NCBI GenBank assembly: GCA_026388615.1
Contig: JAPLJL010000209.1
Location: forward strand, 1-11,408
Source: Pseudomonadota bacterium
GTDB lineage: Bacteria; Desulfobacterota; JAPLJL01
DNA: 11,408 bases
Reading direction: 5' to 3'
Position numbers and translations under genes: made by a program. The notes below the pieces were generated by a model. It had not been told where the DNA came from. It did no database searches and worked only from the letters and a program-made list of their open reading frames with translations. The stretch's first letter is position 1. The number at the start of each line of letters is the position of its first letter. Of the stretch, positions 1-6,087 are shown in pieces.

Positions 1-666
1 CTGAAATATTTCTATCGGGATCAGTTCCACGACGATCCTTTAAACCACATTGACGAGCCCGTCCGGGATCCCCGGCTGGCCCGGCTCTCCCAGATTTCCC
101 TGGTGCTGATCGTCCTTCTGATCGGGGTGAAGATCCTGACCTTTTTCCTGCCGGTTTCTTTCCAATTCCGTCTGACCTACATCGCGCTTTTCTCCGCCCT
201 GCCGGTCATTCTTTTCAGCCCCCGAAGATTTCATATTCTGAAGAAAATTGACTGGCCCACCCTTCTTTTCTTCGCTTCGATGTTCATCCTGATGCAGAGC
301 GTCTGGGACACCGGTTTTTTCCAGGGGATCATTCAGAAACTTCACTTTTCCATCACCAATATCCTGGCCATCCTGGCAGTCAGCGTTGTCCTGAGCCAAT
401 TGATTTCCAACGTTCCGCTTGTAGCCCTGTATCTGCCCCTGCTTTCCCTGGCCGGCGCTTCCACAGAACAGATGGTGGCCCTGGCCGCCGGGAGCACGCT
501 GGCCGGCAATGCCCTGATCCTGGGGGCGGCCAGCAACGTAATCATCATTCAAAACGCGGAGACAAAATTCGGCGAGACCCTGACTTTCTGGGATTTCATG
601 AAGGTTGGCCTACCCCTGACGATTTTAAATATTCTGGTTTGCTGGTTATTCCTGTATCTAATATGA
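1..666 (+). CDS. SLC13/ArsB-type anion permease, C-terminal part
   Basis: This is the C-terminal 221 residues of an integral inner-membrane transporter. The frame is open from base 1 and the true start lies outside the window. After a hydrophilic stretch (residues 1-30 of the visible part) come about six hydrophobic segments. The segment reading SNVPLVALYLPLL, followed by AGSTLAGNALILGAASNVII, matches the signature of the ion transporter superfamily that includes ArsB, NhaD and SLC13/CitT. In these proteins a conserved Asn-Pro/Asn-Val helix break and a small-residue GN..LiGaasN loop line the substrate path. The chain ends FLYLI then TGA. The substrate cannot be read from the sequence; arsenite, dicarboxylate, sulfate or Na+/H+ are all possible. 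The best general match I recall is the YbiR-like group. The next gene starts 7 bases after the stop, so the two are probably cotranscribed. Confidence 0.85.
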   Translation: MKYFYRDQFHDDPLNHIDEPVRDPRLARLSQISLVLIVLLIGVKILTFFLPVSFQFRLTYIALFSALPVILFSPRRFHILKKIDWPTLLFFASMFILMQSVWDTGFFQGIIQKLHFSITNILAILAVSVVLSQLISNVPLVALYLPLLSLAGASTEQMVALAAGSTLAGNALILGAASNVIIIQNAETKFGETLTFWDFMKVGLPLTILNILVCWLFLYLI

Positions 667-673
667 TTTTCCC

Positions 674-1240
674 ATGATCCCGGATCTTTTAATCCCTTTC
701 CTCACCATCGGGCTGGCGGAACTGGGTGACAAAACCCAGCTTTCCATCCTGCTCCTTTCTTCTAAAACCAAAAAGCACCTGGAACTCCTGCTCGGGGTAA
801 TGACGGCTTTCCTGATTACCGACGGGATAGCGATCCTGATCGGGTCCTGGATCACCAGTGTCGTGCCGATGGCCTGGATTAAAATCGTTTCGGGGGTAAT
901 CTTCATTGTTTTTGGAATCCTGACCTTGAAAGACACGGATGAGGAAGGACGGGATAAGCTCTATTCCTCCAACGCCTTCATTGCCGGGTTCGTCATGATT
1001 TTCCTGACCGAGTGGGGGGATAAGACCCAGATCGCCGCCGCTCTTTTCGCCACTAAATATCATCCCCTCCTGGTTCTGATCTCGACCCTGGCGGCCCTGG
1101 CTGTTCTCTCGGTGATGGCGGTTTATCTCGGCAAGTTTATCGCCGAAAAAATCGACAAGAAGATTATCTCCAGGATCGCCGGGATCCTGTTCATCCTGAT
1201 CGGCGCATCGTTCTTCCTGTTCTTGTTAAAAAGGTCATAG
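674..1240 (+). CDS. GDT1/TMEM165 (UPF0016) family cation transporter
   Basis: This 188-residue polytopic membrane protein has the family's hallmark duplicated motif: ELGDKTQ near residues 16-22 and EWGDKTQ near residues 112-118. Each sits in the first helix of one of two homologous three-helix halves. In the family these acidic motifs form the cation site, and characterised members export Mn2+ or exchange Ca2+/Mn2+ for H+. Length and topology (six segments, short basic C terminus LKRS) are normal for bacterial two-domain members. The ATG at 674 is the natural start; no clear Shine-Dalgarno sequence precedes it, which fits translational coupling to the permease ending at 666. The last codons (TCA, TAG) fall inside the first unit of a 7-base tandem array. 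Manganese homeostasis is the likeliest role, but the ion is inferred from the family. Confidence 0.92.
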   Translation: MIPDLLIPFLTIGLAELGDKTQLSILLLSSKTKKHLELLLGVMTAFLITDGIAILIGSWITSVVPMAWIKIVSGVIFIVFGILTLKDTDEEGRDKLYSSNAFIAGFVMIFLTEWGDKTQIAAALFATKYHPLLVLISTLAALAVLSVMAVYLGKFIAEKIDKKIISRIAGILFILIGASFFLFLLKRS

Positions 1241-1289
1241 GTGATGGGTGTTGGGTCATAGGCAAGAAGCAAGAGCGAAGAACCTATAG
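1234..1289. repeat. Heptanucleotide tandem array overlapping the GDT1-family stop codon
   Basis: Eight consecutive 7-base units run in register. The unit GTCATAG occurs at 1234-1240 and again at 1255-1261. Between them lie the related GTGATGG and GTGTTGG. They are followed by GCAAGAA (1262-1268) and GCAAGAG (1269-1275). The register looks maintained by diverged units beyond 1289. The first unit contains the TAG stop of the upstream gene. Confidence 0.7.
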
Positions 1290-1310
1290 AATAGAAACAA
1301 GAGAAAATTC

Positions 1311-1343
1311 AAAGACCGGGCGGGATGCCCGGTTTTTGTTTTT
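1311..1343 (+). terminator. Intrinsic terminator after the permease/GDT1 unit
   Basis: A perfect 7-bp stem, ACCGGGC (1315-1321) pairing with GCCCGGT (1327-1333), closes a 5-base loop. A T-rich tract (1333-1343, ten T with one G) follows directly. It lies 70 bases after the stop at 1240 and is a textbook Rho-independent terminator for the + strand. Confidence 0.88.
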
Positions 1344-1565
1344 CCAGAAGCCCGGGGGGTGGGTTCTTCCTTCGACCCCGATGGGGGCTCAGGACGAGGA
1401 CCCCAGAGGGGCGCGACCTAAACTCTTTGTAGACAAGACACCGATAAACTTGAGGAATTTTCGAAGTTCTCTAACGAAGGCGAGGCCTATCGGGCCCGCC
1501 GCCCAGGATTACGTGATCGCGGGTATTGTGCGGGAAGCGAAACCCACCCCCCAAAAAAAGAAAAA
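1344..1565. repeat. Dispersed intergenic element, copy 1
   Basis: This non-coding block of about 220 bases is related to the block at 3793-4024. It carries an exact 12-base terminal inverted repeat, GGGGGGTGGGTT at 1354-1365 and its complement at 1541-1552, with a T-rich flank on the left and an A-rich flank on the right. The right third is shared with copy 2: ATTACGTGATCGC at 1508-1520 is identical to 3967-3979, and the following bases to about 1552 differ at a minority of positions. The left ends also resemble each other (CAGAA followed by CCC and a G run). No transposase is present, so a MITE-like or otherwise non-autonomous element is the most economical reading. Confidence 0.6.
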
Positions 1566-1635
1566 GAGCTTCATGAGGGAAAGCGGAGCGGGCGGCGGTC
1601 GTTGTATTGCATCCTAGCGTCCGAGCTTTGCGAGC

Positions 1636-1671
1636 CCGACGAAGCTTCCAACTTCGCCAAGGCTTCGTCGG
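1636..1671. other. Long imperfect hairpin in the gap before the SDR gene
   Basis: CCGACGAAGC (1636-1645) is the exact complement of GCTTCGTCGG (1662-1671), and the stem extends three more pairs inward with one bulged G. No T tract follows, so it is not an intrinsic terminator on the + strand. It may be part of a dispersed palindromic repeat or a structured leader. The rest of 1571-1783 shows no gene. Confidence 0.6.
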
Positions 1672-1723
1672 ACAGGTTAGCGTAGTCTGGGCTTGCCTTC
1701 CGGCTGTCCAGCGCTTTTTAGAG

Positions 1724-1752
1724 TTGAACATTTCCCCGCTTATTGATAACCT
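1724..1752 (+). promoter_or_regulatory. Possible weak promoter for the SDR-LCIB unit
   Basis: TTGAAC (1724-1729) and TAACCT (1747-1752) lie 17 bases apart in an AT-rich stretch just upstream of the SDR gene. The match to sigma70 boxes is 4/6 and 3/6, so the assignment is weak. It is offered because the preceding unit is closed by a terminator, so a promoter is expected here. Confidence 0.25.
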
Positions 1753-1783
1753 AAATCTCTCAAATTAATAAAGGAGCGGAAAA

Positions 1784-2974
1784 ATGCCAAAAGGAAATGA
1801 AAGGTTGAATCTCGTCACCGGAGCCGCCGGATTCGCCGGATCCCATCTGGTCAAGCTGCTCCTGGACGAAAAGCAGAAGGTGATCGCCACCGATCTGGCC
1901 AAGGCCTTCGAGCATCCTAAGAACAAGTTCATTTATAAAAACACCGGCCTCGACTTTTCTCATCCCAACTGCCAGGTCATTCCCTCCGACCTGACCAACC
2001 AGGAAAGCCTGCGGGCCCTCTTCAAACAGCCGGTTACCCACGTCTTTCACGTCGCCTCCCTTTACGACTATTCCGCCCCCATGGCGCTCCTGGAAAAGAT
2101 CAACGTCCAGGGCGGGCGCAACCTTTTTGAAATCGCCGTCAAGCATAAGGAACTGCAACGCTTCTTTCACTGGTCGACCTGCGGGGTCTTCGGCAAGCCC
2201 TTCACCGCCAAGGAAGGCAAGCAGTGCAATATCCCGTTCACCGAAGGCAACTGCTCTACCCCGAAGAACACCCCGATCGAGCAGGATCAGCCTACCGGCA
2301 CCCACCTGGTCAACGACTACTCGATCACCAAGTGGAAGCAGGAACAGATCGCCTGGAAGATGCACCGGGACGAGGGCCTGCCGCTGACCGTGATCCGCCC
2401 CGCCCCCCTCTACGGGCCGGGGAGCGATTACGGCCACGGGGGCATCGTGCTCACCATTAACAAGGGGCTCGTGCCCGCCATCCCCAAGGACACCAAGCAC
2501 TACATCACCACCTCGGCCCACGTGGAAGACATCGCCGGCTTCCCCGCCTTCATTGCGGAAAACGACGCCACCATCGGCGAGGATTACAACGTGGTGGACG
2601 ACAGCATCATCTCCTATTACGATTTTCTCCAATACATCGCCCTCCTCCTGGGGCGGAAGATCAGAACCATCCCCATGCTCAGCATGCAGACCCTGCGGCC
2701 GATCATGATCTTCGCCGCCAACACCTGGCAGATGCTCGAAGAAAAACTCCACGTCCCGCGGATCCGGGTTTTCGAGGCCTCCTCGGCCACCTACATGTCT
2801 TCCAGCTACTGGATCTCGAATAAGAAGACCAAAGAAACGGGCTACCGCTACCGCTACCCCGATGTCCGCGAGGGCCTGCGCGACCTGGTGGACTGGTTCC
2901 GCTGCGTGGGCTGGCTGGACCAGTCCTATCGCCCCGAAGCCGCCTGGAAGGAATTCATTGAAATCAAGAAGTAA
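1784..2974 (+). CDS. Extended SDR NAD(P)-dependent epimerase/dehydratase or 3beta-HSD-like enzyme
   Basis: This 396-residue cytosolic oxidoreductase has an N-terminal Rossmann fold. The TGAAGFAG dinucleotide-binding loop is at residues 12-19, and Asp37 in the ATDLAK turn suggests NAD(H) preference. The catalytic residues are Ser131 (WSTCGVFG) and the YxxxK pair Tyr179/Lys183 (DYSITK). RPAPLYGPGSDYGHGG, around 203-218, is the usual substrate-domain entry of extended SDRs. The C-terminal 150 residues are the variable substrate domain. The start is well supported by AGGAG at 1772-1776, 7 bases ahead of the ATG. The LCIB-type gene follows after 18 bases and is probably cotranscribed. The substrate (nucleotide sugar, sterol-like or other) cannot be told from sequence. 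Both strands are open here, but only this frame carries family motifs. Confidence 0.9.
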   Translation: MPKGNERLNLVTGAAGFAGSHLVKLLLDEKQKVIATDLAKAFEHPKNKFIYKNTGLDFSHPNCQVIPSDLTNQESLRALFKQPVTHVFHVASLYDYSAPMALLEKINVQGGRNLFEIAVKHKELQRFFHWSTCGVFGKPFTAKEGKQCNIPFTEGNCSTPKNTPIEQDQPTGTHLVNDYSITKWKQEQIAWKMHRDEGLPLTVIRPAPLYGPGSDYGHGGIVLTINKGLVPAIPKDTKHYITTSAHVEDIAGFPAFIAENDATIGEDYNVVDDSIISYYDFLQYIALLLGRKIRTIPMLSMQTLRPIMIFAANTWQMLEEKLHVPRIRVFEASSATYMSSSYWISNKKTKETGYRYRYPDVREGLRDLVDWFRCVGWLDQSYRPEAAWKEFIEIKK

Positions 2975-2992
2975 GGAATAAACGGAGGGCGC

Positions 2993-3751
2993 ATGGTCGA
3001 AAAAGTCGGAAGGGGAGCGTCCATGAAGTTCGAGAATGTCCTGATCCGATTCTTCCCCACGGTTTACTCCGAATCTAACTTCGTGGACAGGACCTACCAG
3101 GCCCTGAGCAGTCACGGGTTTACCGCGGATAATACGATCGCGATCGTGGACGTCTGCCGGGACGAGATTTCCCAGCCTTTCCTGCGCCTGGTTAAGGACA
3201 AATGGGGGGAGGCCTTCAACCTTTGCAGCCTGGCCGGGATGTTTTTCGCCGGGCGCACCGCTCTGCTGGCCGCGATGCACCACGCCCCCCATGTAGGCGG
3301 CCGGGAACGTTACGTCTTCTTCGCCATCCCCCACATCGCGGTAGACGGCAGCGGCCAGGTCGGGGTCTGCGAAAGGCCGGGGGTGGGCGAATCCAATGCC
3401 TGCGGCGCCCTGAACGCCTTTCTCAAGGAACTCCAGAAAGGCAAGCTGAATGTTTCCCTGGACGAAAACGATCTGGAGCAAAGCCTGCTCAAGGCACGGC
3501 TGATCAAAGAGATTCCCTACGGCCAGATCCCCGACCTCCTCACCCTGACCCGTCTGGTCCAGAAGCTGATCTTCGCCGACCTGGAAAACGCCCTCTCGCC
3601 GATCATCGACCCCGGCAAGTGCGATTACGCCATCCTTTCCGGGATCCAGATCCACGGCCCCGAAGGCAATTACATCTGCCCCTCCCCGGGCTACGCGATC
3701 GTCAATGGCGCCCGCCAGGACATCCTCCTGCCCGGGGCAAAATGCCTTTGA
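2993..3751 (+). CDS. LCIB-family (theta/beta-like) carbonic anhydrase domain protein
   Basis: This 252-residue protein resembles the limiting-CO2-inducible protein B/C family, first known from algal CO2 concentration; bacterial relatives exist and some members hydrate CO2. Recognisable blocks are FFPTVYSESNF (20-30), VDVCRDEI (52-59), CSLAGMFFAGRTALLAAMHH (78-97), YVFFAIPHIAVDG (107-119) and GESNACGAL (132-140). The likely Zn ligands, by analogy with the family, are Cys55, His114 and Cys137. Asp57 and Arg56 are candidates for the acid/base gate. There is no signal peptide, so it is probably cytosolic. Two starts compete: ATG 2993 with GGAGGG 3 bases ahead, and ATG 3023 (MKFENV) with AAGGGGAG about 5 bases ahead. 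The second would drop ten unconserved residues and may be correct. It is coupled to the SDR gene upstream. Confidence 0.85.
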   Translation: MVEKVGRGASMKFENVLIRFFPTVYSESNFVDRTYQALSSHGFTADNTIAIVDVCRDEISQPFLRLVKDKWGEAFNLCSLAGMFFAGRTALLAAMHHAPHVGGRERYVFFAIPHIAVDGSGQVGVCERPGVGESNACGALNAFLKELQKGKLNVSLDENDLEQSLLKARLIKEIPYGQIPDLLTLTRLVQKLIFADLENALSPIIDPGKCDYAILSGIQIHGPEGNYICPSPGYAIVNGARQDILLPGAKCL

Positions 3752-3760
3752 TTAAATCAA

Positions 3761-3795
3761 TTACCAAGCTCCAACTTCCAATTCATTCATTCTTC
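3761..3795. repeat. Short heptanucleotide array after the LCIB-type gene
   Basis: Three 7-base units end in CCAA in strict register (TTACCAA at 3761-3767, GCTCCAA at 3768-3774, then CTTCCAA at 3775-3781). Two T-rich degenerate units with the same spacing follow. The array begins 10 bases after the stop at 3751. No intrinsic terminator is visible here. Confidence 0.55.
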
Positions 3796-4024
3796 TTTTC
3801 TTCAGAAACCCTGGGGTGTCGTCGCGAATCCCATGCCTTTGGCGAGGTATGCAAAATATTTTTACAGTTTTCTTTGATTTTACCGAAGCCCGGCTTCCGG
3901 CCCATATGGCCTACCCTCCGGCCTGTAAGCCCTACGGGCTGGAAGCGGGGTCGGAGACCGCCCGGCATTACGTGATCGCAGGAATTGTGAGGGAAGCGGG
4001 ACCTTCCCCCCAAAAAGAAAAGAA
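3793..4024. repeat. Dispersed intergenic element, copy 2
   Basis: This is a relative of the block at 1344-1565, in the same orientation. The right end, about 3957-4014, aligns with 1498-1553; it includes the identical 13-base ATTACGTGATCGC (3967-3979) and a shared GGGAAGCG and C-run/A-run ending. The outer ends are complementary: TTCTTTTCTT (3793-3802) pairs with AAGAAAAGAA (4015-4024). The middle is strongly diverged from copy 1 and contains local palindromes such as AGCCC-TAC-GGGCT. Short open frames across it look like repeat-derived shadows. With 4025-4137, this fills the gene-free gap 3752-4137. Confidence 0.55.
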
Positions 4025-4098
4025 TTGTTGCTGAAAAAAAGAAGTCGAATGAAGCAACCGAAACTGCTTAACCTAACTCTCTGGCAATTGGATTTTGG

Positions 4099-4126
4099 TT
4101 CAAAATCCTTCCTCTTCGGTTAAAAT
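4099..4126 (+). promoter_or_regulatory. Probable promoter giving a very short leader
   Basis: TTCAAA (4099-4104) and TAAAAT (4121-4126, 5/6 match to the -10 box) are separated by 16 bases. Transcription would start near 4133, only about 5 bases before the ATG at 4138. That fits the absence of any Shine-Dalgarno sequence before this gene. Confidence 0.4.
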
Positions 4127-4137
4127 ATATCATATAT

Positions 4138-4797
4138 ATGAAAATCAGAGGGAAAACACGCGATTGGGCCATTTTCCTAGCCATTCTCGGGATGGCGGTG
4201 CTGAACAGATGTTCCTCTTCCGAAGAGGCGCGGGAGATCCGGGAATACCAGGGCCAACAGCTCTCCTCCATCAACGACCTCCAGGAAAACTCGATCAAAG
4301 GCGCCCAGAATGTCGTTCTCGAAACCTATTCCCTCAGCGTCACCGGCCTGGTCGGCCAGCCTTTAAGCTACACCTATGGTGAAGTTCTCAATCAGTTCAA
4401 TCAGGTCAAGAAAGTTGCCGATCTTCACTGTGTAGAAGGCTGGTCCGCAACCTTCCTCTTCGAGGGCATCCCGCTTTTGGACCTCCTGGAAATATCCTCT
4501 CCTCTCCCCGAGGCCCGGATCGTGATCTTCCACTCGGTCGACGGTTTCACCACCAGCCTCCCCCTCGATTATTTTCAAAACAATGACATCATCATGGCCT
4601 TCCAGATCAACGGACTCGCCATCCGGCCTCAAAATGGGTTTCCCTTCCAGCTGGTCGCGGAAGGCAAGTGGGGCTACAAGTGGGCCAAATGGATCTCGGA
4701 GATCGAGCTCTCCGATGATATGGATTACCGGGGCTTCTGGGAAAGCCGCGGTTATTCCAACACCGGGAACCTGGAAGAAAGCTTTTTCGGACCGTAA
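4138..4797 (+). CDS. Small exported/anchored molybdopterin-binding (sulfite oxidase fold) oxidoreductase
   Basis: This 219-residue protein is made of little more than the Oxidored_molyb (SUOX/MsrP) fold. Cys98 in LHCVEGWS is the expected thiolate ligand of the molybdenum; the same CVE.WS block occurs in MsrP. Downstream, GFPFQLVAEGKWGYKWAKWISEIEL (167-191) matches the cofactor-binding strand-loop of the family, and YRGFWESRGYS (197-207) matches its usual C-terminal block. Residues 10-22 are hydrophobic and followed by Cys25-Ser-Ser-Ser. This suggests export or anchoring, but there is no twin-arginine pair and LNRC is a poor lipobox. The expected Ig-like dimerisation domain and a heme or flavin partner are absent, so the electron acceptor is unknown. 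The ATG at 4138 has no Shine-Dalgarno; an internal ATG at 4192 would lose the anchor. Confidence 0.85.
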   Translation: MKIRGKTRDWAIFLAILGMAVLNRCSSSEEAREIREYQGQQLSSINDLQENSIKGAQNVVLETYSLSVTGLVGQPLSYTYGEVLNQFNQVKKVADLHCVEGWSATFLFEGIPLLDLLEISSPLPEARIVIFHSVDGFTTSLPLDYFQNNDIIMAFQINGLAIRPQNGFPFQLVAEGKWGYKWAKWISEIELSDDMDYRGFWESRGYSNTGNLEESFFGP

Positions 4798-4819
4798 CGG
4801 GAGGAATCCTTTTCCTTTC

Positions 4820-4886
4820 TGTCATCCCCGCGGAAGCGGGGATCCAGGCTTTAAATACTGGATTCCGGGTCAAGCCCGGAATGACA
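4820..4886. repeat. 67-base palindromic double-hairpin repeat unit
   Basis: The unit is bounded by TGTCAT (4820-4825) and ATGACA (4881-4886). It folds into two 8-bp hairpins: ATCCCCGC/GCGGGGAT (4824-4831 with 4836-4843, loop GGAA) and ATTCCGGG/CCCGGAAT (4862-4869 with 4875-4882, loop TCAAG), joined by an 18-base AT-richer linker. This architecture matches a repeat type that I recall being widespread in bacterial intergenic DNA and often mistranslated into peptides of the HPRGSGDPG type. Only one copy is in this window. Confidence 0.75.
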
Positions 4887-4920
4887 AGGAATTTTGTGGT
4901 ACAAATTTATTTATTTTGTC

Positions 4921-6075
4921 ATGCATATTTTCAAATTTGCTCTAATTCCGGCTCTAATTTTCTTCCTGTTCCTGCTTTTCCCGGCGGGTTCCCTGCCGGG
5001 AGCCGAGTCCGCATCCCCGCCATCGGGAAACCCCTTGCTCTCCCCCACCGGGGATTTTACCTTCGGCTCCGAAGCCATTCTCCGGGCCTGCTGGACCGAG
5101 GAGGAATTGCGGGGAAGCCCGGAGGATAAAAAAGACCGGCCGGCCCCTCCCGGTTATTCCGGACCGCCGGAAAGGACCGAGCCGAAAAACCGGCGGGCCC
5201 CCCTGCCCCCGGAGCTCCGGAACTCGATCCGCTCCGTTCAACCCCCGGAAGGTGAAAAGATCCTGGCCCTGACCTTCGACCTCTGCGAAAGCTCTGGCGA
5301 AATCTCCGGATACGATGCCGGGGTCGTCAATTATCTCCGGGAAAACGGGGTCCCGGCCACCTTCTTCATGGGCGGGAGATGGATGCGGGATCACCCGGAA
5401 AAAGCCCTCCAGCTGATGACCGACCCCCTTTTCGAAATCGGCAATCATACCTGGTCCCATAAAAACCTCCGGAAAAGGACGCTCGGGAAGATTAAGGAAG
5501 AAATCCTCTGGACCCAGGCGGAATACGAAGTGCTCCGAGAGAAGCTCGCCGCCCGGACGTGCGCTCAAAACGCTGGGCAAGGGGAGCGGGAAAAGATTCC
5601 CGCCCTGCCTTTGACCTTCCGTTTTCCCTTCGGCACCTGCAAACCCGGGGCATTGAAATTCCTGGCGGACTCCGGCCTGCCGGCGATTCAATGGAGCCTG
5701 GTCGCCGACGACCGGGGCGATGACCACACCGCCGCCCAGCTCGCCCGGATCATCCTCCGGGAAGCCCGGCCCGGCGTCATCGTCGTCCTCCACGCCAACG
5801 GCCACGGGTACCATACCGCGGAAGCCCTGCCCCGGCTGATCCCGGAGCTCCGGAAGGCGGGTTACGAATTCGTCACCGTGACCGGGCTTTTAACCCGGGC
5901 CCGGGAGGTTTCCAATTTTTCTGATTGCTTTGAACTCAAACCTGGGGATAATTATCGTTATGACTTCATCACGGGAGTCCGGGCCCTGCCCCCCCAGCGC
6001 AAAGACCGGATGGGTTTTCCCTCCCCCGTGTCCAGCCCCGTCAAAGGCGGGGACGGGGGAGAGAAATTAAGATGA
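4921..6075 (+). CDS. Exported polysaccharide deacetylase (NodB/CE4 family)
   Basis: This 384-residue protein has an N-terminal signal peptide (basic Lys5, hydrophobic 6-20, likely cleavage near PGA at 26-28) and a Pro-rich linker (about 65-100). A NodB homology domain covers about 110-325. CE4 motifs appear in order: LTFDLCE (117-123, MT1 with the catalytic Asp120), HTWSH (176-180, metal His pair, MT2), RFPFG (234-238, MT3), WSLVADDRGDD (258-268, MT4 region) and VVLHANG (288-294, MT5 His). MT1 reads DLCE where most members have DDGP, a known kind of variant. The role is probably N- or O-deacetylation of a cell-wall or exopolysaccharide glycan in the periplasm. An in-frame TTG at 4894 could add nine residues, but its spacing from AAGGA (4886-4890) is poor. 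A GNAT gene follows after 12 bases. Confidence 0.88.
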   Translation: MHIFKFALIPALIFFLFLLFPAGSLPGAESASPPSGNPLLSPTGDFTFGSEAILRACWTEEELRGSPEDKKDRPAPPGYSGPPERTEPKNRRAPLPPELRNSIRSVQPPEGEKILALTFDLCESSGEISGYDAGVVNYLRENGVPATFFMGGRWMRDHPEKALQLMTDPLFEIGNHTWSHKNLRKRTLGKIKEEILWTQAEYEVLREKLAARTCAQNAGQGEREKIPALPLTFRFPFGTCKPGALKFLADSGLPAIQWSLVADDRGDDHTAAQLARIILREARPGVIVVLHANGHGYHTAEALPRLIPELRKAGYEFVTVTGLLTRAREVSNFSDCFELKPGDNYRYDFITGVRALPPQRKDRMGFPSPVSSPVKGGDGGEKLR

Positions 6076-6087
6076 TGAATTCTACTG

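Noticed and set aside
1336..1617. Short frames through the dispersed element (both strands), with similar peptides such as YVIAGIVREA in the two copies
   Set aside because: The peptide similarity follows from DNA-level repeat similarity. The copies are diverged in the middle with different frames, and no ribosome binding site or known family was seen.
1760..3655. A 631-codon open frame on the - strand opposite both the SDR and LCIB-type genes
   Set aside because: Its product has no recognisable domain and a Gly/Val/Asp/His-rich composition typical of antisense frames in GC-rich DNA. The + strand genes carry complete family motifs and good ribosome binding sites.
4094..4110. A T-loop-like GGTTCAAAATCC suggesting a tRNA
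   Set aside because: The loop has an extra base, and no acceptor, D or anticodon arms can be paired around it.
4583..4945. Frame reading through the 67-base palindromic repeat (HPRGSGDPG-type peptide)
   Set aside because: Such peptides are common false translations of this kind of palindromic repeat, and the frame overlaps the molybdoenzyme gene.
4954..5814. A 286-codon - strand frame opposite the deacetylase
   Set aside because: The + strand frame has all five CE4 motif regions; the antisense product is low-complexity and Gly/Pro-rich.
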